This document shows positions 15,097 to 23,592 of a stretch of 41,751 nt of DNA, piece after piece. The stretch lies in IMG/VR virus record IMGVR_UViG_3300036398_003360, positions 1 through 41,751 of that record, one strand, 5' to 3'. Positions within the stretch are counted from its first letter, which is position 1, and the number at the start of each line of letters is the position of its first letter. This DNA comes from a virus. The position numbers were made by a program, and so were the translations under genes. The notes below the pieces were generated by a model that searched no databases, was not told the origin of the DNA, and saw only the letters and a program-made list of their open reading frames with translations.

Positions 15097-15104
15097 TATT
15101 TATA
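15097..15104 (+). promoter_or_regulatory. Promoter-like TATTTATA (plus strand of a divergent pair)
   Basis: It lies 5 nt before ATG 15110 and 13 nt from its minus-strand partner at 15076-15083. Confidence 0.5.
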
Positions 15105-15109
15105 TTTGT

Positions 15110-15688
15110 ATGGAAAAATTGATAAGAAAAATATTATTTGAGGAATTTTACCCTAAAAAAATCTATGTGAAAGAAATTTCCATAAATGAATTAAATCATC
15201 TCATTTTATTAAATGAAGGGTCAACAACACTAAAATGTAATGATGGTCTATTTAATTATGCTAAAAAAATAATAGAGAGTTATTACGATGAATTAAAAAG
15301 TTACAAATATAAAAGAAGTAGATTTACTGTTGAACAAACTGACCATTATTGTAGTAGATATAGAAGAAAGGACGAACCAGAAAACAAAAATAACCCTGAT
15401 ATATACAATCCTTTTACCACCGAAGGTGTCGATTTAGTTTTTAAATCAATACCCTCAATTTATGATACGATTGTTAATAATAATTGGGATAACAAGAAAG
15501 AACTTTGTTTTACTATCAAAACAGATTCTATAACCAAGAATGGGAAAATAGTACCATATACAGTCGCATTCGTTGTCCATAAGAATATCTTTGAAAGTAA
15601 AAGATATAGGATAACATTGAAAACTCAAATTAAAGGGGTTGAAATGCGTGATAAAAATTATGAGTATTGCGGTAAATATACAATATAA
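15110..15688 (+). CDS. Unknown phage protein (192 aa)
   Basis: I do not recognise a family. The protein is basic, Lys/Tyr/Asn-rich, without a signal peptide or membrane helix. It opens with a short amphipathic helix MEKLIRKILFEEF, like other N-termini in this window. Residues about 60-95 are rich in Tyr, Arg and Lys, including CSRYRRKDEPENKN. The C-terminal 70 residues alternate like beta strands (LCFTIKTDSIT, YTVAFVVHKNIF, YRITLKTQIKG). ATG 15110 is preferred over the in-frame TTG at 15089, because the promoter-like element lies between them. The gene is a single unit, closed by the hairpin at 15690. Confidence 0.65.
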   Translation: MEKLIRKILFEEFYPKKIYVKEISINELNHLILLNEGSTTLKCNDGLFNYAKKIIESYYDELKSYKYKRSRFTVEQTDHYCSRYRRKDEPENKNNPDIYNPFTTEGVDLVFKSIPSIYDTIVNNNWDNKKELCFTIKTDSITKNGKIVPYTVAFVVHKNIFESKRYRITLKTQIKGVEMRDKNYEYCGKYTI

Positions 15689-15689
15689 A

Positions 15690-15715
15690 AAGGTGAGAAT
15701 AATTCTCACCCTTTT
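15690..15715. terminator. Bidirectional terminator hairpin
   Basis: GGTGAGA and TCTCACC arms with a 5-nt loop are flanked by A5 on the left and CTTTT on the right. It can close both the plus-strand gene ending at 15688 and a minus-strand transcript coming from 15910. Confidence 0.75.
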
Positions 15716-15910
15716 CAAGTTTCCAATTTTCGTACTTTGGAGACACGCTGGTTTGGCTATATACCAGAGAGCCAATAGTCACCATCTTTCGATGTAATCA
15801 AGCTGTCTATCATTTTCGACTATCAGGAGTTGCCCACACACCCTAACTTTAAGGAAAGTCATCAACCAAGACCATTATTCTAACCCTTTATTGTTTTACA
15901 AAGATACAAT
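15716..15910 (-). ncRNA. Candidate structured non-coding RNA
   Basis: This stretch of about 200 nt has no convincing ORF on either strand and looks less AT-rich than its surroundings. On the minus strand it is framed by a TATTTATA element (15916-15923) and a terminator hairpin (15690-15715). Visible pairings are a CATC-GAAA-GATG hairpin with a GNRA loop (15783-15794), enclosed by an ATAGTC/GACTAT stem (15775-15780 with 15818-15823), and a 6-bp TTGGCT/AGCCAA hairpin (15753-15775). Only very short ORFs are present (27 codons or fewer before a stop, by my reading). It begins 24 nt beyond the stop of the glycosyltransferase operon, so a 3'-UTR element is an alternative. I cannot match it to a known RNA family. 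Confidence 0.5.
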
Positions 15911-15915
15911 CTCTT

Positions 15916-15923
15916 TATAAATA
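15916..15923 (-). promoter_or_regulatory. Promoter-like TATTTATA before the candidate RNA
   Basis: This minus-strand copy is not followed by a protein start. It is the only copy noted here that seems to serve a non-coding unit. Confidence 0.45.
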
Positions 15924-15947
15924 TCCAAAACTTTTATTGATTTTTTT

Positions 15948-17621
15948 TTAATTTTCTTTTCTCAATTTTGAATCGTAATGGTCGAACCTATTGTGCTCGG
16001 TGGGGGTTAACAACAATAAACCAGGTTTAATTTTCCCTTTTATTGTTTCTTGGTAACAATACGACATGAGGGTCTGTTCGAATGGGTGAGCCCATTTTGT
16101 TTCCAAATAACATTTATAATTACCTTCTTTACTTAAAACGATTGGCCAATTTGATAGGTAGATTTCTCCACCTACATATGGTACACCTTTATGAGTACTG
16201 ATGAATTCAAACTTTGTTTTAGGTGCATTTGGGTCTAATCCCATCTGTGGAAGTTTTGGATTGTTTGGCCAATGTTTTTGTCTAAAATCTTGGGGTACAT
16301 TGTACCACGCCCACTGTGTTCCATTGTCACCATAAAACTCCGTATAATTTAGTTTAAGAAAATCGAACTTTTCTTTTTGAATAATCTCTAAACTTTTTTG
16401 ATATAAGTTGATTACATATCTATTAAATCCATTTTTACAAGTTTCATTCTTTGGATAGAAAAACATATCATCTTCCCAAAACCAGTAGAAATCTAAATCG
16501 GTATCATTAAAATGTTCGGCAACAAATATCCTACCCCCCATTATGCCAATATTATCTTTCTTTATATGTTCAAATCCATATTGTTCACACAATTCTTTAT
16601 ATCTTGGTGTTGTTGATAAATCTGTTGAGTTATCCAACAAAAACTTTCTTGGTTTGGTTATAAAATCCCTATCATATTCTAACATTGATTTTATTAAGGT
16701 CTCAAATTGTTTTGGTGAGTTGAATGTGATAACATATAAACCCACCTTAGATATATCATTACTTTGATATTTGATTGGTTCAGGTGTTTCATTTAATACT
16801 TCCAATGTGTCGTTCTTCAAATCCTCAAAAAACTTACCCATCAATCCATTACCCTCTATCATTGAATAGTTGATATGTTGGGGATATAGATAAGTCATTA
16901 TTGTGAATATGGATTCTTCAGTGCCCATAAATCCTTTTGATAATGAATCATTAAGTAACATATAATACAATGAGTTCATATCATTGATTCTTTCTTTTTT
17001 TCCACCAAAGAAACCACCCCTTGCAACTCTGTTTGTTTTTGTTTTGGTGTAATTATTCATCGCATTTATTTCAAATCCGTGAATCTCTGTACTTGTTTCA
17101 TAAGGGAAACAAACGAAATGGAATCTATCTACATATTTGGGTAATTTGTCTAATACTTTATCGTGGGTAAAATAACCAGGATGAATTGTGTTTGTAATAC
17201 CAGCATCAATCCAAAACATATAATCTGAGTTAAACTTATCCAATATTCTTGCATCATTTAGTAAGAACATTTTGGACATAACCAAAGGATTATACATTTC
17301 AAGTTTTGCTTGGGTTGAATCTTTTAACCAACCAACTTGATTGTACCAACTTGGGTCTTGCCTAATCTTTTGTATCTTTGGATAGAACTCATTATTAATG
17401 AACCAATCTTTTGGTCTTATTATGAATTGTGTGTTATGTGAATCTCTTCTTTGTTCTACAAATCTTTGTAAGTCGGTATCACCAAATATTATTAAGTTTA
17501 CATCTAATTTGAGTAAACTTTCAAACTTATCTAAATAGTGTTGGTATGTTCTTGACCAACCTTCAGTTAATTGGTCTCTACCTATATCCCATAATCCTGT
17601 TACTAATGTTAAATTATTCAC
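15948..17621 (-). CDS. Two-domain glycosyltransferase-like protein (HtrL/YibB plus GT-A)
   Basis: This is a 557-residue protein. Residues 1-about 280 resemble the HtrL/YibB family of sugar-transfer-associated proteins: LVTGLWDIGRD at the start, NLIIFGDTD, NPLVMSKMF and the signature FWIDAGI (136-142), then GGFFGGKKE and GTEESIF. Residues about 292-557 look like a second, GT-A type transferase: VGLYVITFNSPKQFETLIKS, then FWEDDMFF (381-388) with an acidic EDD that could bind a metal and nucleotide sugar. Both are soluble, and no membrane segment is seen. The gene overlaps the next upstream gene by 8 nt and is the last of four glycosyltransferase-type genes. The donor and acceptor are unknown. 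Confidence 0.75.
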   Translation of the reverse strand: MNNLTLVTGLWDIGRDQLTEGWSRTYQHYLDKFESLLKLDVNLIIFGDTDLQRFVEQRRDSHNTQFIIRPKDWFINNEFYPKIQKIRQDPSWYNQVGWLKDSTQAKLEMYNPLVMSKMFLLNDARILDKFNSDYMFWIDAGITNTIHPGYFTHDKVLDKLPKYVDRFHFVCFPYETSTEIHGFEINAMNNYTKTKTNRVARGGFFGGKKERINDMNSLYYMLLNDSLSKGFMGTEESIFTIMTYLYPQHINYSMIEGNGLMGKFFEDLKNDTLEVLNETPEPIKYQSNDISKVGLYVITFNSPKQFETLIKSMLEYDRDFITKPRKFLLDNSTDLSTTPRYKELCEQYGFEHIKKDNIGIMGGRIFVAEHFNDTDLDFYWFWEDDMFFYPKNETCKNGFNRYVINLYQKSLEIIQKEKFDFLKLNYTEFYGDNGTQWAWYNVPQDFRQKHWPNNPKLPQMGLDPNAPKTKFEFISTHKGVPYVGGEIYLSNWPIVLSKEGNYKCYLETKWAHPFEQTLMSYCYQETIKGKIKPGLLLLTPTEHNRFDHYDSKLRKEN

Positions 17622-18492
17622 CTTTTATATCCTCCAAACTTTTATAAAAACTTTTGTTAATTGTTAAATAATTTGATGGACAATCAGGTGTTAAATTGTT
17701 TTCGTGCCACCAAACATCGAATGAAAATAAATTAAACCATTCTTTATTATTCATAAAGATTGTGGTCATAATTTGTTCCTCAGAATATAGTTTTTTTTCT
17801 TTTTCAGTAACCCACAAGAAAATCCTTTCAAACTCCTCAACAAATTTTTTCATAACTTTTTTTGTTCCACCAAATAAACCACCAATTATATGATACGAAC
17901 TATCGTATTCTATATAATATTCATTGGGTAAAGTATTCGACCAAAAATTTGAGCCAGTATTAGATTTACCAATTACTAAAATCTTGTCCTTCGATTTTTC
18001 AATTAACCTATCTAAAAAGGTGTCATCAAAAAAGTAAGAATTAAAATATCTTTGATAAGTGTTATTGTTCACCAAATACTTGTCGGGAATAATACCACAA
18101 TGACTTAGACCTGCATCTATCCAATAATAGTTGTCGTAACTTAACGTTTCATTGAAAAACCAAAAAAACTTATTGTACTGAATTTCAAAACATCTATCAC
18201 CATTCTTTATCGTATCAATGTCTTTGTACTTCGAAAAAATATGATGATGTTTTGTATCCTTTAGTTTGAAAGGAATGAATTTTAATTTATCTTTTGATAT
18301 TCCATTTTGATTATGAAAAAAATGTTCCAGATTTGACAAATCACTTGGATTTGTATAACAAATAAAATCGGCACTTGTCATTCTCAATAGTGATAACAAG
18401 CTATATTTATAATGTTCTTCTCTACTAGGTCTACCACCAAACTCAGTACCAAATAAGTTATTGTATATACAAGTTAGGAATAATGTTTTCAT
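17614..18492 (-). CDS. HtrL/YibB-like glycan-modification protein
   Basis: This is a 292-residue relative of the N-terminal half of the neighbouring 557-residue protein. Shared features are a start with a hydrophobic strand (MKTLFLTCIYNNLFG), the signature YYWIDAGLSHCG, GGLFGGTKK, and SEEQIMTTIF near the C-terminus. Members of this family occur in lipopolysaccharide and capsule gene clusters and are presumed glycosyltransferases. The two copies here probably arose by duplication or separate acquisition. The gene overlaps the downstream gene by 8 nt and follows the GT25-type gene by 1 nt, so translation is likely coupled. Confidence 0.7.
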   Translation of the reverse strand: MKTLFLTCIYNNLFGTEFGGRPSREEHYKYSLLSLLRMTSADFICYTNPSDLSNLEHFFHNQNGISKDKLKFIPFKLKDTKHHHIFSKYKDIDTIKNGDRCFEIQYNKFFWFFNETLSYDNYYWIDAGLSHCGIIPDKYLVNNNTYQRYFNSYFFDDTFLDRLIEKSKDKILVIGKSNTGSNFWSNTLPNEYYIEYDSSYHIIGGLFGGTKKVMKKFVEEFERIFLWVTEKEKKLYSEEQIMTTIFMNNKEWFNLFSFDVWWHENNLTPDCPSNYLTINKSFYKSLEDIKGE

Positions 18493-18493
18493 A

Positions 18494-19186
18494 TTATGAG
18501 TATTTCAGGTTTTCACAATAATTTATATCGTAATATTGTATATCTAATTTGTTCTTAGTATACAAGTTCCAGTTGTAAGTTATTAAATAATGATTGTTAT
18601 CGGTGGTTTTATTGATATCAGAGAACCCCACTCTTTGAGTTACTAAAGGTAAAGATGGGGCGAAACACTTTAGTTCTTTAAAAATGTCTTCATAATAATA
18701 TTGGTCAATAGCTTTTTGATTTTTTTCATTCCATATTATAGCCATCTGAGCAAACTTCCTATTAATAATATAACAAACAGTATTATAGATTCCCCTATGG
18801 TGTTCTTCTTGTTTTGGTAATTCACTAAGATTTAGTAAATGGTTGGAGAAATTATTAACAGGACAATTTATACTAGGTCCTAAATGAAAATAATCCCAAT
18901 CTACTTCACTCAACTCAAATAGTGATTTTTCCAATTGTTCTTTTACATAAGGCATAAAATAACAATCGTCCTCAAATATCATAATGTATTTCTCATCAGT
19001 AGCTAAGAAGTCCTCTAATATTTTTAAGTGAGAGTAAGCACAACCTAAATAACTACCATAATCAATCGCCTTAAAAATATCATACTCCCAACCAATAAAA
19101 TCCATTTCGTCTTTGAATAACTTTAATCTATCGGGTCTCCTTTCTAAGTTTATTACTATTTTTTTTACCTTACGAATATCAAACAT
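18494..19186 (-). CDS. Glycosyltransferase family 25 (LPS-type)
   Basis: This is a 230-residue enzyme with clear GT25 hallmarks: VINLERRPDRL (11-21), GCAYSHLKILEDF (48-60) and the metal-binding FEDDC (71-75). GT25 enzymes transfer galactose or related sugars onto lipopolysaccharide, or onto hydroxylysine in animals. The family's usual length is 220-260 residues, so this looks complete. It is third in the four-gene operon, 1 nt from both neighbours. Targets could be tail proteins, phage DNA bases or host surface glycans; the sequence does not decide. Confidence 0.88.
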   Translation of the reverse strand: MFDIRKVKKIVINLERRPDRLKLFKDEMDFIGWEYDIFKAIDYGSYLGCAYSHLKILEDFLATDEKYIMIFEDDCYFMPYVKEQLEKSLFELSEVDWDYFHLGPSINCPVNNFSNHLLNLSELPKQEEHHRGIYNTVCYIINRKFAQMAIIWNEKNQKAIDQYYYEDIFKELKCFAPSLPLVTQRVGFSDINKTTDNNHYLITYNWNLYTKNKLDIQYYDINYCENLKYS

Positions 19187-19187
19187 T

Positions 19188-20438
19188 TTACAAATTACCA
19201 GTTAATCTATCACACCACCCTTTTGATTTTGAATGTGGCCATACAACCCAATATGCTGGTTTTTGAATCGTATTAAACTCTCTCCATATCTTACAATATC
19301 CATCAGGGTCTTGCATTACTCTGTTTATTTCATTAATGTCAGCATCTTGTCTAAACATCGTTTCATCTTTTGAGTCGTGGAATGCTACAACCCAAAAATC
19401 ATAATCTTTTTCAGGTACAGATGTAAATCCAACATCAATACAATGTTTGAACACGCTCGCAAAACTATTTAAATAATCTTCCTCTGTCTCAAAATTATAT
19501 GGATTTGGTGGATAGTATTTATCTGTTGTATATTTTTGTACTCCTCTTTTATTAAACTTAATACCTGCGTATTTCTCATAATCTTCTAAAGTTCTTTCAG
19601 TACCAAATCCGTATTTACCAAACTCTTCAGGGTTAAATATTTCACCATCCATACCAAACAATCTTCTATTTCTTGCGTGTGATTTTTCATTCTTCTTAAA
19701 CCAAACCTTATCAACATCCCATTGTTTCGTTCTACCTTTTCTGGTATACTCGTGCCAAATAACAACTCTATGTGGATGGAATAAATCATATCCGTGAGTG
19801 AATGCTCTAACACCAACACTAATTTCTTCTCCGTGGAAATAGTATTCAGGGTCATGTTGAACTTCATTACTAAACTCACCTAATGTAAAACAGAAATGAG
19901 CTGAATAAAATCTTGCGGGAATTGGACTTGTTAGTTCTTGCCATCCTGGTATAACTTCAGGTAAAAAGAATACAGCACCTTCAGGTATAAATCTATCAAA
20001 GGTCATTCTCCAAGGTTCATTCACTCTACCTTCAGGGTCATTATCTGGGTCAAATGAAGATACATAACCAGTTAACAATGGTTTACTGTAACCACTTAAC
20101 TGTAAACTATTAATCATATCAATTAAGGTAACATCCCAATCTTGTTCAAATCTCATATGAGAATCAATCTGTAATGTATATGTTTCACCTGAATATAATT
20201 GTTGCACACTATGTCTTGCCCAACATACACCCAATGATTCCTTATCTAACACATCAATGATTCTAAATCTATCATCATTTCTGTATTCATCTAAATTGAA
20301 ATTATCTTCTTCATTATATTGATTACAAATACCAACCCTCAAGTTCTCAGGATACTTGGCTTTGAAAATCATATCTTGTAAGGTGGGATTAAGTTGGGGG
20401 TCTCTAAAGGCCGCTATTTGTACGAATATAGTTGACAT
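19188..20438 (-). CDS. GlcNAc-transferase family protein
   Basis: This is a 416-residue protein of the 'glycosyltransferase (GlcNAc)' type known from eukaryotic Skp1 modification and many bacterial and phage genomes. Signatures are IFVQIAAFRDPQL near the start, CWARH (72-76) and LQIDSHMRFEQDWD (89-102), with DSH as the metal-binding motif. A charged C-terminal part includes HGEEISVGVRAFTHGYDLF. ATG 20438 is chosen because the longer frame begins with a TTG inside an A/T-rich leader. It is the first gene of the operon, 55 nt after the fibre stop, with no clear TATTTAT motif, so it may be transcribed together with the fibre genes. Confidence 0.85.
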   Translation of the reverse strand: MSTIFVQIAAFRDPQLNPTLQDMIFKAKYPENLRVGICNQYNEEDNFNLDEYRNDDRFRIIDVLDKESLGVCWARHSVQQLYSGETYTLQIDSHMRFEQDWDVTLIDMINSLQLSGYSKPLLTGYVSSFDPDNDPEGRVNEPWRMTFDRFIPEGAVFFLPEVIPGWQELTSPIPARFYSAHFCFTLGEFSNEVQHDPEYYFHGEEISVGVRAFTHGYDLFHPHRVVIWHEYTRKGRTKQWDVDKVWFKKNEKSHARNRRLFGMDGEIFNPEEFGKYGFGTERTLEDYEKYAGIKFNKRGVQKYTTDKYYPPNPYNFETEEDYLNSFASVFKHCIDVGFTSVPEKDYDFWVVAFHDSKDETMFRQDADINEINRVMQDPDGYCKIWREFNTIQKPAYWVVWPHSKSKGWCDRLTGNL

Positions 20439-20493
20439 TGAATTTTTATACAAAAAATATAAAAATTGGATGGAAAGAATAGATTTAATTAAA

Positions 20494-23400
20494 TTATTTA
20501 TTCTTTAAACTCTCAATCTCTTTTTTAAGGTTTTCAATTTCTTCCAATAAATGTTTAATAACAATTCCGTGATATGGTGTTACTTGGTCATAATTCATCG
20601 AAAATTGTGTATCTTTTGGACTTAAAAATCCATCCTCATCTATTGTTTCTTCTAAACCTTCTTTTGGTATTAAACTGATTAGGTGGTCAAATCCCGCCTT
20701 TGACACTTGTTGTGCCGAGTAACCAGCTTTTATATCTTTATCATCACCTTCTTTCCAAGTGTATTTAATTGGTATTAAATTATTCACCAATTTAACTCCT
20801 TCTTCTAAAGTTATTTCACCTTGTATGTCCTTCATTCTCTCATCTGAGAACGCATCTATTTCTTGACCCCAAATACGATTGTTTGCATATAATGAAATGG
20901 ATACTGACTGAGAACCACCTGGGTAAGTACCAGCACCACCCGTGGTCAAAAATCCATAAGCTGCGGCCGTAGTAACAGTTCTACCAGTGTTGATAGTTAC
21001 ATAACCATTCAATGATGTAGTTGCAATAGCAATACCTGAACCTATACTGGCACCAGCAAGTGGTGCTTGAGTTAATAGATTTAATTGTCCACCATTAGTG
21101 TTAATCCACATTGATTGCCCAGCAGACCTACTATGAATGTGAAAATTACCATCATCATAGATTTGGGAGGCATTATTACCAAATTGTAAGTAATTTGATA
21201 CGCCATCACTTGATGATGTCCCTGCAAAATTATCCCCACCAACACTAAGAATTCCATTATCTGACAAGTTTAATGTTTGGAAGGTATATGCACTATTCAA
21301 AAACTCTAAACGACCATTATTGTTAACACGAATTGTTTTGTTTATATTTGTAGCTCCTGCTGCGGTATTTGTAACTCTTATGAAGTCAGTATATCCAGTA
21401 CCCCCAACTGTATTACTACCTGAAACATTAATAAACGCGGTTGTAGAACTACCACTTGTGATTACACTACCTTTACTGCCAGTTATTGTATCACTACTTC
21501 CACTAAATGAAGATGAAGAAGTTGAACCAGTTACACTTAAATTACCATTAATCGTAGCACCAGTAAAGGTGTTAAATAAAACATTGAAAGTACCTCCAGT
21601 ATTATTGGTGAAAGTAATTGTATTATTAGAATAAGTTGCACCAGTTACAAAAACTTCTGTTGGTAGATTCTGATAAGTTGTTGCTGATATTGTATTTGCA
21701 GAAATATTTGTTGAATATAAACTACTTAAATCAGCAATACCATTTTGCCAATCCAAAAGTATATTTGACCCTGAGTCAGTTAAAGTTCTTGAGTTATAGT
21801 TTAACGAAATTACTGAAGATGAATCATATAAATCCTTAGATTCCCAATCTAAACTAGTTCCACCCAAACTATCATATGCTCTTCTTGAATCCCAGCCGAC
21901 TGAGTTTGTATTTGTAGAATCGATTAAACCTTTACTCTCCCAATCGATAGAATTATTACCTAAAGTATCTTTTGCTTTTCTATTTTCCCAATCTATTGAT
22001 ATGTTGTTTCCACTATCGTTAATAGTTCTATTTGACCAATCAACAGACACGACACCTGAAGTATCCATCAATTGTCTATTTGAGTTTTTTATCGTGATTG
22101 TGTTCCCACTATCAACAATAAAGTTATTTCTAATAGTTGTACCTGTTAAACTTGATGTTGTTATTCCTGAATTTCCAATTAATAAATCATTAACATTAAT
22201 TGGTGAACAACCATATAGATTTTCAACATACAAGTCAGTAATACAAGTTGCTGAAGTATTACCAGTAAATGTTGCGGTAGTTCCTAACACAGATTGTGCA
22301 ACAATAATTACTGAAGGAGAATCTGGTCTTGTTGGTGAAGTTAATCCTGATAATGTTGTTAGTTGTACATATTGACTTGGAGCTGAAAAATAAAATTCCA
22401 AATAGTCATTAGGATATAGTTCAAATATGTACGAAACAAATGGGAGTATATATGCGGAGTTAGAAACTAATGTAGTTGTTGATGAACTTCTGTCCACATT
22501 ATTTCCATTTATTTTTGCCCATATTGTAACATCGGTTGCAGTACCACCTTGTGTTTTTTCAATTTGACCCGAATATCCTATACTATAAATTCCATATTGT
22601 GATACCCTAATTTTTGAACCACCTGATATATATATACCATTGGAAATCTCGGTTGTGTTATATGTCCAAACTGTTTCTATATTAGCACCACTAACTGGTT
22701 GGTTAGTTGTATCTGAAAAACTTCCATAAGCTCCAGCACCTGTTAAACCTGTTACAGATGTAAATCCAGTTATAGTAATAGTATTTCCACTATTATCATA
22801 TAACTCTAAAGATTTTGCACCATTATCAAAAGTACCACCAGTTGTATAAACATCAGTAAAACCTGTAATGAATATACTACCACCTGAAGAACTTAAAGTT
22901 AATGTCTCAGTGTTCTTGTCAAAAGTACCACCAGTGATTGTAGCACCCCCACCACCTCCACCTCCAAAACCAGTGATATTTTGAGTGCCCCCAGTTATGT
23001 TTGTTAATGTCAATGTGTTCGTGATAGAATTATAAGAACCACCAGTTATAGCTAAATTAGTTCCGTGATATTTTTTCCATACAGCATTAGCTCGTGTTAC
23101 ACCACCAACCCCATCAATAGTATTTGCTGTCCAACTATTAATGAAAGTTATATTTTCAGGTGAGTTAGCCCTTATGGTCGTACCAAAGTCTGATATTATT
23201 GTTGTACCAGTAGAACCAGTTGCATTGTTCCAAAGGGTTTCGTAGTTATTAATTGAATATTGATAAACTTGGTCAACTTCTTTTACATAAACCAACATAC
23301 CTTGTTTTCTTCTACCCGAAGAAATATTGTCAGGTTGTAAAGTTAATGTATCATAGGAAAATGTTGTACCACTACCTTTTGAAAATGTGATTGGAATACT

Positions 23401-23592
23401 ATTTCCACTAAACTCAATTGGTCCGAATGTGGATGGCGGGATTGTGTAATATAGTTGGTCTAAAGAATATACTTCCATATAACCACCAGTGGACAAAGTT
23501 GAGTAACTAGTCCCAAATGTTTTTGTTCTTTCTAAACTTTGTTGTCCCAATAATTGATTAGGACTTATTGGATTTTTATATGGAAAACTCAT
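20494..23592 (-). CDS. Large tail fibre with C-terminal S74 autoprocessing chaperone
   Basis: This is a 1032-residue fibre. The N-terminal 130 residues probably attach to the baseplate and share an 'RRxxGMxV' block with the fibre gene at 31862. Gly/Thr-rich beta repeats follow. Near residues 506-617 there are seven 16-residue repeats ending DW(E/S/Q/N) (nt 21742-22077). A SATTYQNLP cassette shared with two other fibres lies at nt 21580-21688. The last 120 residues are an intramolecular chaperone of the peptidase S74 type, with catalytic Ser916 and Lys921 in SDERMK. It helps the trimer fold and then cuts itself off. The final 25 residues form a coiled coil. The ATG overlaps the stop of the upstream gene (TAATG). 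Confidence 0.88.
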   Translation of the reverse strand: MSFPYKNPISPNQLLGQQSLERTKTFGTSYSTLSTGGYMEVYSLDQLYYTIPPSTFGPIEFSGNSIPITFSKGSGTTFSYDTLTLQPDNISSGRRKQGMLVYVKEVDQVYQYSINNYETLWNNATGSTGTTIISDFGTTIRANSPENITFINSWTANTIDGVGGVTRANAVWKKYHGTNLAITGGSYNSITNTLTLTNITGGTQNITGFGGGGGGGATITGGTFDKNTETLTLSSSGGSIFITGFTDVYTTGGTFDNGAKSLELYDNSGNTITITGFTSVTGLTGAGAYGSFSDTTNQPVSGANIETVWTYNTTEISNGIYISGGSKIRVSQYGIYSIGYSGQIEKTQGGTATDVTIWAKINGNNVDRSSSTTTLVSNSAYILPFVSYIFELYPNDYLEFYFSAPSQYVQLTTLSGLTSPTRPDSPSVIIVAQSVLGTTATFTGNTSATCITDLYVENLYGCSPINVNDLLIGNSGITTSSLTGTTIRNNFIVDSGNTITIKNSNRQLMDTSGVVSVDWSNRTINDSGNNISIDWENRKAKDTLGNNSIDWESKGLIDSTNTNSVGWDSRRAYDSLGGTSLDWESKDLYDSSSVISLNYNSRTLTDSGSNILLDWQNGIADLSSLYSTNISANTISATTYQNLPTEVFVTGATYSNNTITFTNNTGGTFNVLFNTFTGATINGNLSVTGSTSSSSFSGSSDTITGSKGSVITSGSSTTAFINVSGSNTVGGTGYTDFIRVTNTAAGATNINKTIRVNNNGRLEFLNSAYTFQTLNLSDNGILSVGGDNFAGTSSSDGVSNYLQFGNNASQIYDDGNFHIHSRSAGQSMWINTNGGQLNLLTQAPLAGASIGSGIAIATTSLNGYVTINTGRTVTTAAAYGFLTTGGAGTYPGGSQSVSISLYANNRIWGQEIDAFSDERMKDIQGEITLEEGVKLVNNLIPIKYTWKEGDDKDIKAGYSAQQVSKAGFDHLISLIPKEGLEETIDEDGFLSPKDTQFSMNYDQVTPYHGIVIKHLLEEIENLKKEIESLKNK
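21580..21688 (-). repeat. Shared fibre cassette, copy 1
   Basis: This segment encodes SATTYQNLPTEVFVTGATYS followed by a TFTNNTGGTFNV-type stretch. Close relatives occur at 28541-28649 and 32323-32433 in two other fibre genes. Confidence 0.7.
21742..22077 (-). repeat. Seven tandem 48-bp (16-residue) repeats in the fibre shaft
   Basis: Each unit reads approximately R-x-L-x-D-S-x-G-x-x-S-I-D-W-E-S. The copies are diverged in DNA but keep D at position 5 and W/Y at position 14, typical of a repeating beta shaft. Confidence 0.75.

Noticed and set aside
15716-15910. Group I intron or tmRNA/RNase P fragment in the structured region
   Set aside because: A loose resemblance to a 'GGCAACTCCTGAT' core was seen, but no full conserved core, flanking exons or tRNA-like ends are present.
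15725-15910. Small minus-strand ORFs in the candidate RNA region
   Set aside because: The longest clean frames are below about 30 codons and broken by stops, without similarity to known proteins.
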